In this document: in pieces, positions 45,123 through 53,443 of the stretch
Layout: each line of letters starts with the position of its first letter
How positions within the stretch are numbered: position 1 is the stretch's first letter
DNA from: Bryobacterales bacterium
Lineage (GTDB): Bacteria; Acidobacteriota; Terriglobia; Bryobacterales; Bryobacteraceae
Reading direction: 5' to 3'
NCBI GenBank assembly: GCA_003142185.1
Contig: PLOR01000090.1
Location: 1 to 64,000, forward strand
DNA length: 64,000 nt
Notes under the pieces: generated by a model
What the model was told of the DNA's origin: nothing
The model's input: only the letters and a program-made list of their open reading frames with translations
The model's database searches: none
Program-made: the position numbers and the translations under genes

Positions 45123-45463
45123 TCCCCTCACCCAATGACTGAGCGAACCGGTGTTTGCGCCGGTTGCCCCTGACACAATATTACCAAGGTATTCAGTCTC
45201 ACACATTGCTATCAGTACCAGGACTTTTCGATTGGCCAAGTGCTTTAGGTACAATGCCCGGGGACCATTCACTGGTTCTTGTGTGCTTGGATTGCCCTTT
45301 CGTGCCATTGACCAGGTCTACAACGGCCTGTAATCTTGATCAAGCTTCACAAAGCAGTTACGGCTGCGGCGTGACGAGGACATTTGTCTATGAGGGGTTT
45401 CGAGTAGCAGCTCGACGACATATCACTAGGGGAAGGAAGTCGCGGAATCGACAAGGGATGACT
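45123..45463. other. divergent region between the TPR lipoprotein and PEP-CTERM genes
   Basis: This 341-base space must carry promoters for both. It contains AACCGG...CCGGTT (about 45146-45164) as a small palindrome. I found no convincing -35/-10 pair and no clear sigma-54 site, which would have been expected if it were run by a PrsR-like activator. Confidence 0.4.
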
Positions 45464-46147
45464 ATGAAACTGATTCGAAGGCTAGCTTTTTGGGGAATCG
45501 CGGGAGCGTTCTGCTTTAGCGGCGGCGCTATCGCCGAAGTCAATATGACGCTCACGGGCGTCGGCACCGGTGCCAACATGGGCGGAGTTTACACGAGTCC
45601 ATATGTGGCTTCGATAAATGGAGTATCGACCTACGTAATATGCGACGACTTCACGACTGACGTCTGGGTCGGCGACACTTGGGAGGCGAATGAGTACACC
45701 CTGTCCGAGGTAGGGTCGAGCGGTCCTCAGAAGTTTACGACGCCGGACTGGTCGCCGTACTCGATCCAGCAAGAGTACGATGCCGCAGCCGTACTGGCCG
45801 AAGACGTGATGGCCAATATAGGCAATGCGACCCTGGCCGGCGAATACTCTTATGCAATCTGGACCCTCTTCGACCCAGCCGCCATCGATGGATACGGCGG
45901 TAATTCCCTGACGGGTTCCCAGCAGAGTGCGGTCAACAGCTTTAGAACCGCAGCTCTAACCCAAGCCGCAAGCGGAGGGGCGTCGGGCCTCGACGTGTCG
46001 ATTTACACGCCGAACCCGCTGGGTGCAGCGCAGGAGTTCCTTGTCGTCAACGCACCCGAGGCGTCGCTACCAGCTACCTTAGGGTTTGAACTCGTGGCCC
46101 TTGTCGGCGGAATCTTCCTGATGCGCCGCCGGCTGGTCCGGGCTTAG
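45464..46147 (+). CDS. secreted protein with PEP-CTERM-like sorting signal
   Basis: A 227-residue protein with a signal peptide (RRLAFWGIAGAFCFSGGAIAE) and a C-terminal tripartite signal: PEAS (198-201), a hydrophobic helix (LGFELVALVGGIFLM), and RRRLVRA. This is the exosortase substrate plan, with PEAS instead of the more common VPEP. The mature part (GVYTSPYVASINGVSTYVICDDF... DVWVGDTWEA) resembles PEP-CTERM proteins of the ice-nucleation-free, choice-of-anchor kind, but I cannot name it. ATG 45464 was chosen over 45458 because AAGGGA at 45453-45458 is then well spaced. An exosortase gene lies 10 kb downstream. Confidence 0.8.
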   Translation: MKLIRRLAFWGIAGAFCFSGGAIAEVNMTLTGVGTGANMGGVYTSPYVASINGVSTYVICDDFTTDVWVGDTWEANEYTLSEVGSSGPQKFTTPDWSPYSIQQEYDAAAVLAEDVMANIGNATLAGEYSYAIWTLFDPAAIDGYGGNSLTGSQQSAVNSFRTAALTQAASGGASGLDVSIYTPNPLGAAQEFLVVNAPEASLPATLGFELVALVGGIFLMRRRLVRA

Positions 46148-47247
46148 ACCGCAAGACGAGCGATCACGTCAAGCCACGCTTGAACGAAGGTGCGCGATGG
46201 CGAAACCCGCGCGCTTTCGTGACAGCGGCTGCTTTTTGGGCGGAGTGCAGATTCCTTGGCTGCTGAAGGCCCGGTCGTACTCATGAGGACGATCGCCAAA
46301 GCCGGGATCGCCAGTCCCTCAAGAGATGGCAGTCATCTCATCTCGCGTAAACTCACCGAACACGAGCTGAATCTCGCGCATGTCGATTGATCCAGGTTTT
46401 CGGCCAGCGAAGAGGGAATTCTTGGTGAGGCCGCTTTAGCGAGGTGCGCGGGGAGGATCAAGTAGTCCCTCCCGTCAAGTCCCTACAGGCGCACGAGCGC
46501 CGGTTGTTGATCGACGTCGGATTACGGACCGCAAACGCACGGCCTCACACCTTGCGGATCGGGATCCAGCCCGGGATCGATTTCCACCACGACGACGACG
46601 GCGCCGTTGCCGATTTTCACTTTTTCACTCGTTTTTCCCCACTGCCCGACCTTCGCCGGGGAACCAGCGAAGCGGCTTTCTGCCCACGCTGCGGTCGATC
46701 CGACTAGCGCTCGGTATCTTCCTCGGGCAAGCTGTGCGTGTATTCCTCGAGTTCCCTGCTCGGCCCGTTGGGCGCTATCCTGCCGCGATTCCACGTAGCC
46801 CTGGGCGACTTGACGCAGTTCCCACTTCCGCAGGGGATATTTGACCGGACGCCAATCGAGCGCGGATCACTTCGTGCCAGACGCTGGGTGCCTGGAGGGT
46901 GCTTGGAAGCTGAATAGGTGTTCGGAATCCGAAAACCTGTTTTGGGCATTTCGCATTTACCACTAACGGCTTCATTGCCAAATACAACTGTCTCAGGGCG
47001 ACGGAACAAGTTAGAGTCAACCGAGCGCTGACATACTTCCGTCGTAAAAGCGAAACCGCCAAAGGTTAGTATCCACAATCAGCCACGAGTCAACGGTCGC
47101 CGATGTGTCACAGTAGCAAAACCTGCACTGTCGAAGGCTAGTATCTGCACTTGGCGGTGCAAGTCATTTGCCATCCCGCCTCTTTTGGGCCTAACAAGCA
47201 CGTTGGCCAAATGCGTGCTTAGTGCTCAATCTAAGGATCATGTGAGC
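46148..47247. other. 1.1-kb gene-poor region
   Basis: No frame on either strand combines a start, a ribosome site and a protein-like reading. A minus frame around 46522-46794 (with GSPAKVGQWGKTSEKVKIG) and neighbouring short frames look like decayed coding sequence but match nothing I know. Near the right end two similar segments, AAACCGCCAAAGGTTAGTAT (about 47053-47072) and AAACCTGCACTGTCGAAGG with AGTATC (about 47118-47145), recur about 65 bases apart. It lies between two secreted-protein genes. Confidence 0.4.
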
Positions 47248-48390
47248 ATGAAAAACATTATAGGCACTTCTGTGCGCCTGGTGCTGCTTGCGACTGTGGC
47301 GCTTGCTTGGTGGCTGCATCCGGCTAGCTTGGCGGCTGCGGTACCTGTATCTGTGACTTACGTCCAAGGCAATTTCGGCACGCCGCAAACAGCTCAGACC
47401 ACGGTGAAGGTCACGTATACAGCCGCGCAGGTTGCTGGCGATCTCAACGTGGTGGTGGTGGGTTGGAATGACAGCAAGGCCGTGGTGAGCGCAGTTACGG
47501 ACTCGAAGGGTAATACATATGCACGCGCGGTGGGCCCGACAGTGCAGAGTGGGTACGCTTCGCAGTCCATTTACTATGCGAAGAATATCGCAACGGCGGC
47601 TGCCGGGACAAACAGCGTCACGGTGACTTTTGCGAGTGCCGCGACATCCGCCGACATACGCATACTGGAGTACAGCGGAGCGGATCCTAACAACCCGGTG
47701 GACGTGACGGCTGCGAGTACAGGCAGCAGCGCTACCAGCAGCAGCGTCGCCGTGACCACGACCAACGCGACCGATCTGCTCGTCGGTGCGAATCTGGTTC
47801 AGGGCAGTACCACCGGCCCGGGTAGCGGCTTCACCAAACGGCTGATGACAACACCGGACGGCGACATCGCGGAAGACCGGATGCTCACGGCGGCCGGCAG
47901 CTATAGCGCAAGTGCGCCGGTGAGTCCATCGGGCGCGTGGATCATGCAGATGGTCGCCTTCCGCACTCCGTCAGGAGGCACAGTTCCGCCGGCAGTGAGC
48001 AGTGTATCCCCGAATAGCGGATCCACGGCGGGAGGGACAGCAGTCACGATCACGGGTACTAACTTTGCCGCGGGAGCGACAGTGACGTTTGGCGGGACGG
48101 CAACGACGAACGTAATAGCCGTGAACAGTACCACCATTACGGCCACAACGCCGGCGGGAAGCGCGGGCGCGGTGACGGTGACAGTAACGGTTAGCGGGCA
48201 GAGCGGAAGTCTGACCAGCGGATTCACTTATGTAACTAGCCTCGCAGGTAGCCCGACGGTGGCCGGCGTATCCCCGAATAGCGGATCCACTGCGGGCGGG
48301 ACAGCAGTCACGATCACGGGTACTAACTTTGCCGACGGGAGCGACAGCGACGTTTGGCGGGACGGCGGCGACCAAGGCGGTGGTGGTTAG
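47248..48390 (+). CDS. IPT/TIG surface repeat protein, 5' part before a frameshift
   Basis: 380 codons, ending at a premature stop. There is a signal peptide (VRLVLLATVALAWWLHPASLAAA). A repeat module of about 200 residues (QGNFGTPQTAQTTVKV, GDLNVVVVGWNDS, VTDSKGNTYARAVGP, QSIYYAKNIA, ILEYSGADPNNPVDVTAAS) is followed by one full IPT/TIG domain (VSPNSGSTAGGTAVTITGTNF) and the start of a second. The reading frame shifts inside that second IPT/TIG copy: 48331-48340 reads GCCGACGGGA where sister copies have GCCGCGGGA, one extra base. The remainder continues in the +1 frame to 51295. Extracellular location and adhesion are likely. Confidence 0.75.
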   Translation: MKNIIGTSVRLVLLATVALAWWLHPASLAAAVPVSVTYVQGNFGTPQTAQTTVKVTYTAAQVAGDLNVVVVGWNDSKAVVSAVTDSKGNTYARAVGPTVQSGYASQSIYYAKNIATAAAGTNSVTVTFASAATSADIRILEYSGADPNNPVDVTAASTGSSATSSSVAVTTTNATDLLVGANLVQGSTTGPGSGFTKRLMTTPDGDIAEDRMLTAAGSYSASAPVSPSGAWIMQMVAFRTPSGGTVPPAVSSVSPNSGSTAGGTAVTITGTNFAAGATVTFGGTATTNVIAVNSTTITATTPAGSAGAVTVTVTVSGQSGSLTSGFTYVTSLAGSPTVAGVSPNSGSTAGGTAVTITGTNFADGSDSDVWRDGGDQGGGG

Positions 48391-49660
48391 CGGAACGCAG
48401 ATCACGGCCACAACGCCGGCGGGAAGCGCGGGCGCAGTGACGGTGACAGTAACGGTTGGTGGGCAGACCGGAAGCTTGGCCAATGCGTTCACCTACGCAT
48501 CTCCCACTTCTCCGCCGACGGTGAGCGGTGTGTCTCCGAATAGCGGGTCGACGGGGGGCGGGACAGCAGTCACAATCGCCGGGACGAACTTTGCCGCCGG
48601 AGCGGCGGTGACGTTTGGCGGGACGGCGGCGACGAACGTGGCAGTGGTGAGTGGAACGGAGATCACTGCTATGACGCCGGCGGGCAGTGCGGAAGCGGTA
48701 ACGGTGACGGTGACAAATCCCGGGGCGCAGAGCGGGAGTTTGGCGAACGGGTTCACCTATGTGGTGGTCGCAACCACAGCGATTACTTATGTGCAGGGCA
48801 ATTTCGGGACACCGCAAACAGCCGAGAGCACGGTGAAGGTCGCGTACACGGTCGCGCAGGTTGCCGGCGACCTCAACGTGGTAGTGGTGGGGTGGAACGA
48901 TAGCACGGCCGTCGTCAGTGCAGTTACGGACTCAAGCGGTAACACATACACACGCGCCGTGGGTCCCACGGTCCAGAGTGGATACGCTTCGCAGTCCATT
49001 TACTATGCAAAGAACATCGCATCGGCGGCTGCCGGGACAAATAGCGTCACCGTGACCTTTGCGAGTGCCGCGACAAACCCCGACATTCGCATAATCGAGT
49101 ACAAGGGTGCGGATCCTAGCAACCCAGTGGATGTAACGGCTGCGAGTTCCGGCAACAGTGCCAGCAGCAGCAGCGGCTCGGCGACAACAACCAACTCGAC
49201 CGATCTGATCTTTGGAGCAAACCTGGTCCAGACCAGCACCACCGGTGCGGGCAGCGGCTTCACCGGACGGCTGATGACAACACCGGACGGCGACATAGCG
49301 GAGGACGAGATGGTGACGGCAACGGGCAGCTATAGCGCAACTGCACCGGCCAGTCCATCGGGCGAGTGGATCATGCAGATGGTGGCTTTCCGCACTCCGA
49401 CAGGAGTCACAACTCCGCCGACGGTGAGTAGCGTATCGCCAAACAGCGGTTCAACGGCGGGTGGGACAGCAGTCACGATCACTGGGACGAACTTCGCCGC
49501 TGGAGCGGCGGTGACATTAGGCGGCACGGCTGCAACGAACGTGGCGGTGGTAAGCGGGACCCAGATCACGGCGACGACTCCGGCGGGAAGCGCGGGAGCG
49601 GTGACGGTGACGGTGACGGTCAGCGGGCAAAGCGGAAGCTTAGCCAGTGGGTTCACCTAC
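47353..49660. repeat. duplicated DNA encoding module plus IPT/TIG units
   Basis: The stretch from about 47353 to 48010 is repeated with high identity by eye at about 48786-49440 (module plus the start of an IPT/TIG unit). IPT/TIG units recur at about 47990-48240, 48250-48500, 48515-48770 and 49420-49660. These long direct repeats explain how units could be gained, lost or misassembled. Confidence 0.8.
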
Positions 49661-51295
49661 ACTTCTTCCGGAACTCCCAGCCTGACGTCGATTTCGGTGA
49701 CGCCCGCAAATCCTACGATTCTCAACGGGGCATCGCAGCAATTCACGGCAACGGGAAAGTATAGCGACGGCAGCACGCAGAACCTCACAGCATCGGTGAG
49801 CTGGTCGTCCTTGGACCAGAACGTCGCCACGATCGCGGCGGGTGGTCTGGCGACTGCTGCGGGTACGGGAACCTCGACGATTGAGGCCGCTTCGAGTTCC
49901 ATTAGCGGCTCCACGACTCTCACCGCTACGTCGTCGTCATCGGCTGCGCCGGAGCTGGTTCAGCACGTCAGCGGCTCGAACTCGCGCAACAACAGCTTTT
50001 CAAACCCATACTGCTACTACTTGTGGCTTCCCGGATACACGACCGCCGGAAACGCAGTGGTGGTGGGATTCACTTTAGGCGGCACTGCCGCGGCGACGGT
50101 CACGGACGACATGAACGACGCCTTTAAGATGGTGGCCAATTACTACGACAGCACGGACACGCAGTCCATTGCCATTGCCGCGGCATTTAACGTCGCGCCG
50201 GGCGCACGGAAAATCTCCGTGTGTTTTGCGGGCAGTCCAGGCGGCTACGTCCAGTCCATGGCGACCGAATTCAGCAACGTGACCGGCGTGGACGTATCAT
50301 CCGCCGGAGTTCGAGGTAGCGGCACGTCGCTGACCGCGGGAAGCGTCACGCCCTCCGCGAGCGGCGAACTGGCTTACCAGATCGGGTATGCGATGACGAC
50401 GAATCAGAATCAATCGAGCTTTACGGCCGGGTCGCAGGCCAGCGCAGCCTGGGGCCTGCTGAGCGCCGATTTGATGGACGGCCTGGCGGCACAGTATGGC
50501 GTCTACAATTCGACGAGTGCGATCGATCCGACCATGACCATGGGGAAGGGCGGCACGTGGATCTCGGCGGCGGTCCTTCTCAACACCGGAAGCGCCGGGG
50601 GCGTTCCGTCCGGAATGAGGATCGTCCACCTGGATCACGAAAACATTCCGACGCACACGTCCTCCGGTGGCAGCGGGAATCCCTTCCCTAGCCCACTGAC
50701 TTTGGAATTACCCTGCTCCGGCAACCTGGAGGTTGCGCTAATGGGCGGCGGAAACCCACCCAACCTGATCACCGGCATGACCGATTCGAACGGCAATAGC
50801 TGGGAGCAGGCCGGGCAAAATGTCACGTACGGCGATACGGACCTCCAGACGTTCTACGCGGCCAACGCCAGTTGCTCGAGCACCCTCGCGGTGACCGTCC
50901 AATGGGACTCGACCGATGGCGATCAAACGATCATGTTCTACGACGTGGCAGGAGCTGCTGCGTCCCCGCTTGACACGACGGCGAGCGCCACCGGGAGTCA
51001 AAGCACGGCGGGAAACCTGACGGCGCTTTCGATCACTCCCAGCACGTCCTCGACCGAGTTCATCTTCGCCATGATGCCGGTGGACTACAATACCGTGACG
51101 GGTCTCGTCAATGGTTTCAACGACGCCGATATGTTCAGCGGCGAAGCCCTGTCAGGGCCCGAGCCGGTGGATGAGAACAACGGCTGGGGACACTTCGTCG
51201 TCTCCAGCACAAACGCTGTGCCGATTACATGGACCTTTCTCTCGAACTCCCTGGCAGCGGGGTCCTGGTCCTCCATGGCCTCGGCCTTCAAATAG
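48336..51295 (+). CDS. IPT/TIG surface repeat protein, 3' part after the frameshift
   Basis: Continuation of the upstream gene in the +1 frame; there is no plausible start of its own. In order: the rest of IPT/TIG copy 2, IPT/TIG copy 3, a second copy of the 200-residue module, IPT/TIG copy 4, a Big_2-like Ig domain (SISVTPANPTILNGASQQFTATGKYSDG), and two more diverged modules of the same 200-residue plan (GNAVVVGFTLGGTAAATVTDD..., and SGNLEVALMGGG...ITGMTDSNGNSW). The end (NSLAAGSWSSMASAFK) has no PEP-CTERM signal or membrane helix. Repaired, the product would have about 1350 residues. It may be a true pseudogene, a phase-variable gene or an assembly error. Confidence 0.72.
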
Positions 51296-51301
51296 GACTA
51301 A

Positions 51302-51331
51302 GTGGCGGAGCCGGACGATCGCCTCAGCCAC
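51302..51331. terminator. hairpin between convergent genes
   Basis: GTGGCGGAG (51302-51310) pairs with CTCAGCCAC (51323-51331) with one mismatch around 12 bases. It begins seven bases after the stop of the repeat protein and lies before the convergent glycosidase end. No T run. Confidence 0.4.
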
Positions 51332-51351
51332 CAAATGGGGATTGGATGACA

Positions 51352-53082
51352 CTAGTTGCGCTGCAGCAGCAGCGCCCAATCGTTGCCGTCCGGGGCCTTC
51401 GGTGAAGTCCAGGAAGCGCCGGCCGCGACCGTTCCAATGGGCAGGATTGCGCCAGCTAATGGACTGAACCATTCGGCGCGGTAGCTGCCTCGGTCCAGTT
51501 TGAGCGTGACCGTGCCGCCGTTGGGAAGATACGCGGCGTAGGTTCTGCCAGGCTCGGCGACACAGTATGCGCCGGTGTTCACCAACTCGTCGTGCGGCTC
51601 GGTTTTCCACCATTCGAAGCTGGTGAAGAAATCGACCATGTGGGCGTACCCGGCCAGCATGGTCATAGTTTCGTCGCCGCGGCCATTCATCCAGCCGCCG
51701 CCGGTATCCGGCCAGATGCCGGTGCCACGCCGCGCGGATTCGCCGGCGGTGCCGTAAGCTCCGGCCATAGCAATCTCCCAGGCCGTCCGGCGCAGCGTTT
51801 CGGCGGAATCTCCTGGCGGCGGCGGCGCCCATCGCGGATAGTGGTCTTCGTACCCATACTCTTCGTTGGTTTGCGGAATGATGCGTCCGGTCTTGATCTG
51901 GATGCGACGCTGTTTCAGCATCAGTGCATGCTGGGTGCGCGACCAGTCCTGGATGGACGTGAACCCGAACCATTCTGCAGCCCGGTCCTGGTGTTCGGGG
52001 TGAACGGGATGGCTCGTGGCCAGGTGGCGATAGGGGTCCCACCTTTCCAGCAGCGTGCCCATCTCGCGGGTCCACCGGGCGTCGCGAAAACTGTCCAGGT
52101 CATCGCCGAGGTCCCAAGTGATGTTGGAGAAAGCTGACAAGCGCGCCGCGGCGTAGCGAAAGTAGCGGCGTTCGTCGTCGCTGCCGGGGCCAGGGTGGAG
52201 CTTGCCATCGCCGATGTCGAAAATCACGCTAATGACCATGTCCCGCTCGCGCGCGATGCGCAGCATGCGCTCGTATCTCTGCCAGTGGGCCAGGGTGAAG
52301 CGCGAGTAGTCGAAGCTGGGATGCCAGAAGTCGTCGAGCCTGGCGGCGGGCCACGGCGTGAGGTAGGTGGTGAACTCATCGGTGTTCACCACCGGTTCGC
52401 CGTACATGGTGAAGGTGCGCCCGCCAAGCAGTGTTCGAACCCGGTTGACCTTGAGCCGGTGCAGGCGCTCGATGCTGTCGGCAATGATGCGTTCGTCGCG
52501 CCAGCCCATCAACCAGAAAGCTGTGGTGCCGTTGAAGAAGTAGTGCTCGCCGGTACCTTCCCAGAGGAAGTGCCAGGGATAGCGAGGGTCGACGCGAATG
52601 GGGCCGCGGCGATGACCGTCGGTGGCCCGAAACCTCCCGTCGTAACTCTTTTCGGCGCCATTTTCGTAGTAGGTGACCGAGTAGGCGTACTCACCCGGCG
52701 CTGACGGCATGAAGCGGATGCGGAACATGCTGCCGTCGGCCGAATCGCAGAAGCCGTCCACGTGGAGCCGTTCGCTGGAACCGGCCTTTCCGAAGGAACC
52801 GGCGACCGAGGCCTCGGTGAATGGATTCCGCGCGCGCGGTGAGTCGATGTATACGGAAACTTCGACGAAATCGTAAGCCGATACTGCCGGGGCGGACTGC
52901 GAGAACACGATCTTAGACCGGACTTGCCTTTCGTTCACCCGGTGGGCGCTGTCCGGCAAGAAGAAGATGACGTGTTCGAACACCCGCAGGACCGGCTTCC
53001 CGACAAAAGCGATCAGCCCGCAAGCGAGCGCTACCGCCGCGATAACAACCCAGTTGCGCGACGAAAGAGTGGGCGGATGCAT
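51352..53082 (-). CDS. membrane-anchored DUF5060/DUF4038-like glycoside hydrolase
   Basis: A 576-residue protein with an N-terminal membrane helix (residues about 11-30), then a DUF5060-like sandwich (residues about 60-155, IDSPRARNPFTEASVAGSF; MPSAPGEYAYSVTYY). A TIM-barrel of the DUF4038 type follows (about 170-480): WEGTGEHYFFNGTTAFWLMGWRD, RLKVNRVRTLLGGRTF, WQRYERMLRIARERDMVISVIFDIGD and SNITWDLGDDLD. A C-terminal beta domain (residues about 500-576) is present. DUF4038 enzymes act on plant pectin-type glycans in gut bacteria; the substrate here is unknown. It would sit in the periplasm, tethered to the inner membrane. Divergent from a TonB receptor gene. Confidence 0.82.
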   Translation of the reverse strand: MHPPTLSSRNWVVIAAVALACGLIAFVGKPVLRVFEHVIFFLPDSAHRVNERQVRSKIVFSQSAPAVSAYDFVEVSVYIDSPRARNPFTEASVAGSFGKAGSSERLHVDGFCDSADGSMFRIRFMPSAPGEYAYSVTYYENGAEKSYDGRFRATDGHRRGPIRVDPRYPWHFLWEGTGEHYFFNGTTAFWLMGWRDERIIADSIERLHRLKVNRVRTLLGGRTFTMYGEPVVNTDEFTTYLTPWPAARLDDFWHPSFDYSRFTLAHWQRYERMLRIARERDMVISVIFDIGDGKLHPGPGSDDERRYFRYAAARLSAFSNITWDLGDDLDSFRDARWTREMGTLLERWDPYRHLATSHPVHPEHQDRAAEWFGFTSIQDWSRTQHALMLKQRRIQIKTGRIIPQTNEEYGYEDHYPRWAPPPPGDSAETLRRTAWEIAMAGAYGTAGESARRGTGIWPDTGGGWMNGRGDETMTMLAGYAHMVDFFTSFEWWKTEPHDELVNTGAYCVAEPGRTYAAYLPNGGTVTLKLDRGSYRAEWFSPLAGAILPIGTVAAGASWTSPKAPDGNDWALLLQRN

Positions 53083-53443
53083 TCTCAGTTGGAATTAGCC
53101 AAGCAACCGCGGTTGCAGTTCGCTTTCCGGTTGCTCGCAGCCTTTGTTTTCGCGGATCACCGACGCCTCCCCTGTCCAAGAATAAACAATCCCGCGAGGT
53201 TTACGAGCACTGGCCTGCCGGGTAACCGGACTGTTTGCGAATCGTCGCCTGGTGGAGCTGAAGACGTCTCCCGAATCGAAAGCCGCAACTGAGAGAACAC
53301 AACGAAAGCCGACCGCGTATAGATACTGAAGCCGGGAGCCAAATTGGAGATTCCGGTTTATACTTATAGTTACGGGCCAATCGTGGGCCTTGGCCAGCCG
53401 TTGCCCCTCCGGTCGCCCGTGCCGCGCTCGGCCACTGGTAGAG
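53083..53443. other. divergent region between the glycosidase and TonB receptor genes
   Basis: This 361-base space should hold both promoters. On the plus strand TTGGAG (53344-53349) and TATAGT (53365-53370) are 15 bases apart with an overlapping TATACT (53359-53364); spacing is short, so this is only a candidate. No gene was seen. Confidence 0.35.

Noticed and set aside
46522-46794. Minus frame in the gene-poor region
   Set aside because: Protein-like in part but no start context or family; recorded only as decayed sequence.
47000-47240. A cyclic-di-GMP riboswitch before the repeat protein
   Set aside because: Some A-rich loops resemble it, but the conserved GCAAAGCC core and stems are absent.
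47353-49660. Repeats as a CRISPR array
   Set aside because: Units are several hundred bases long, in frame and encode IPT/TIG domains; there are no short spacers or cas genes.
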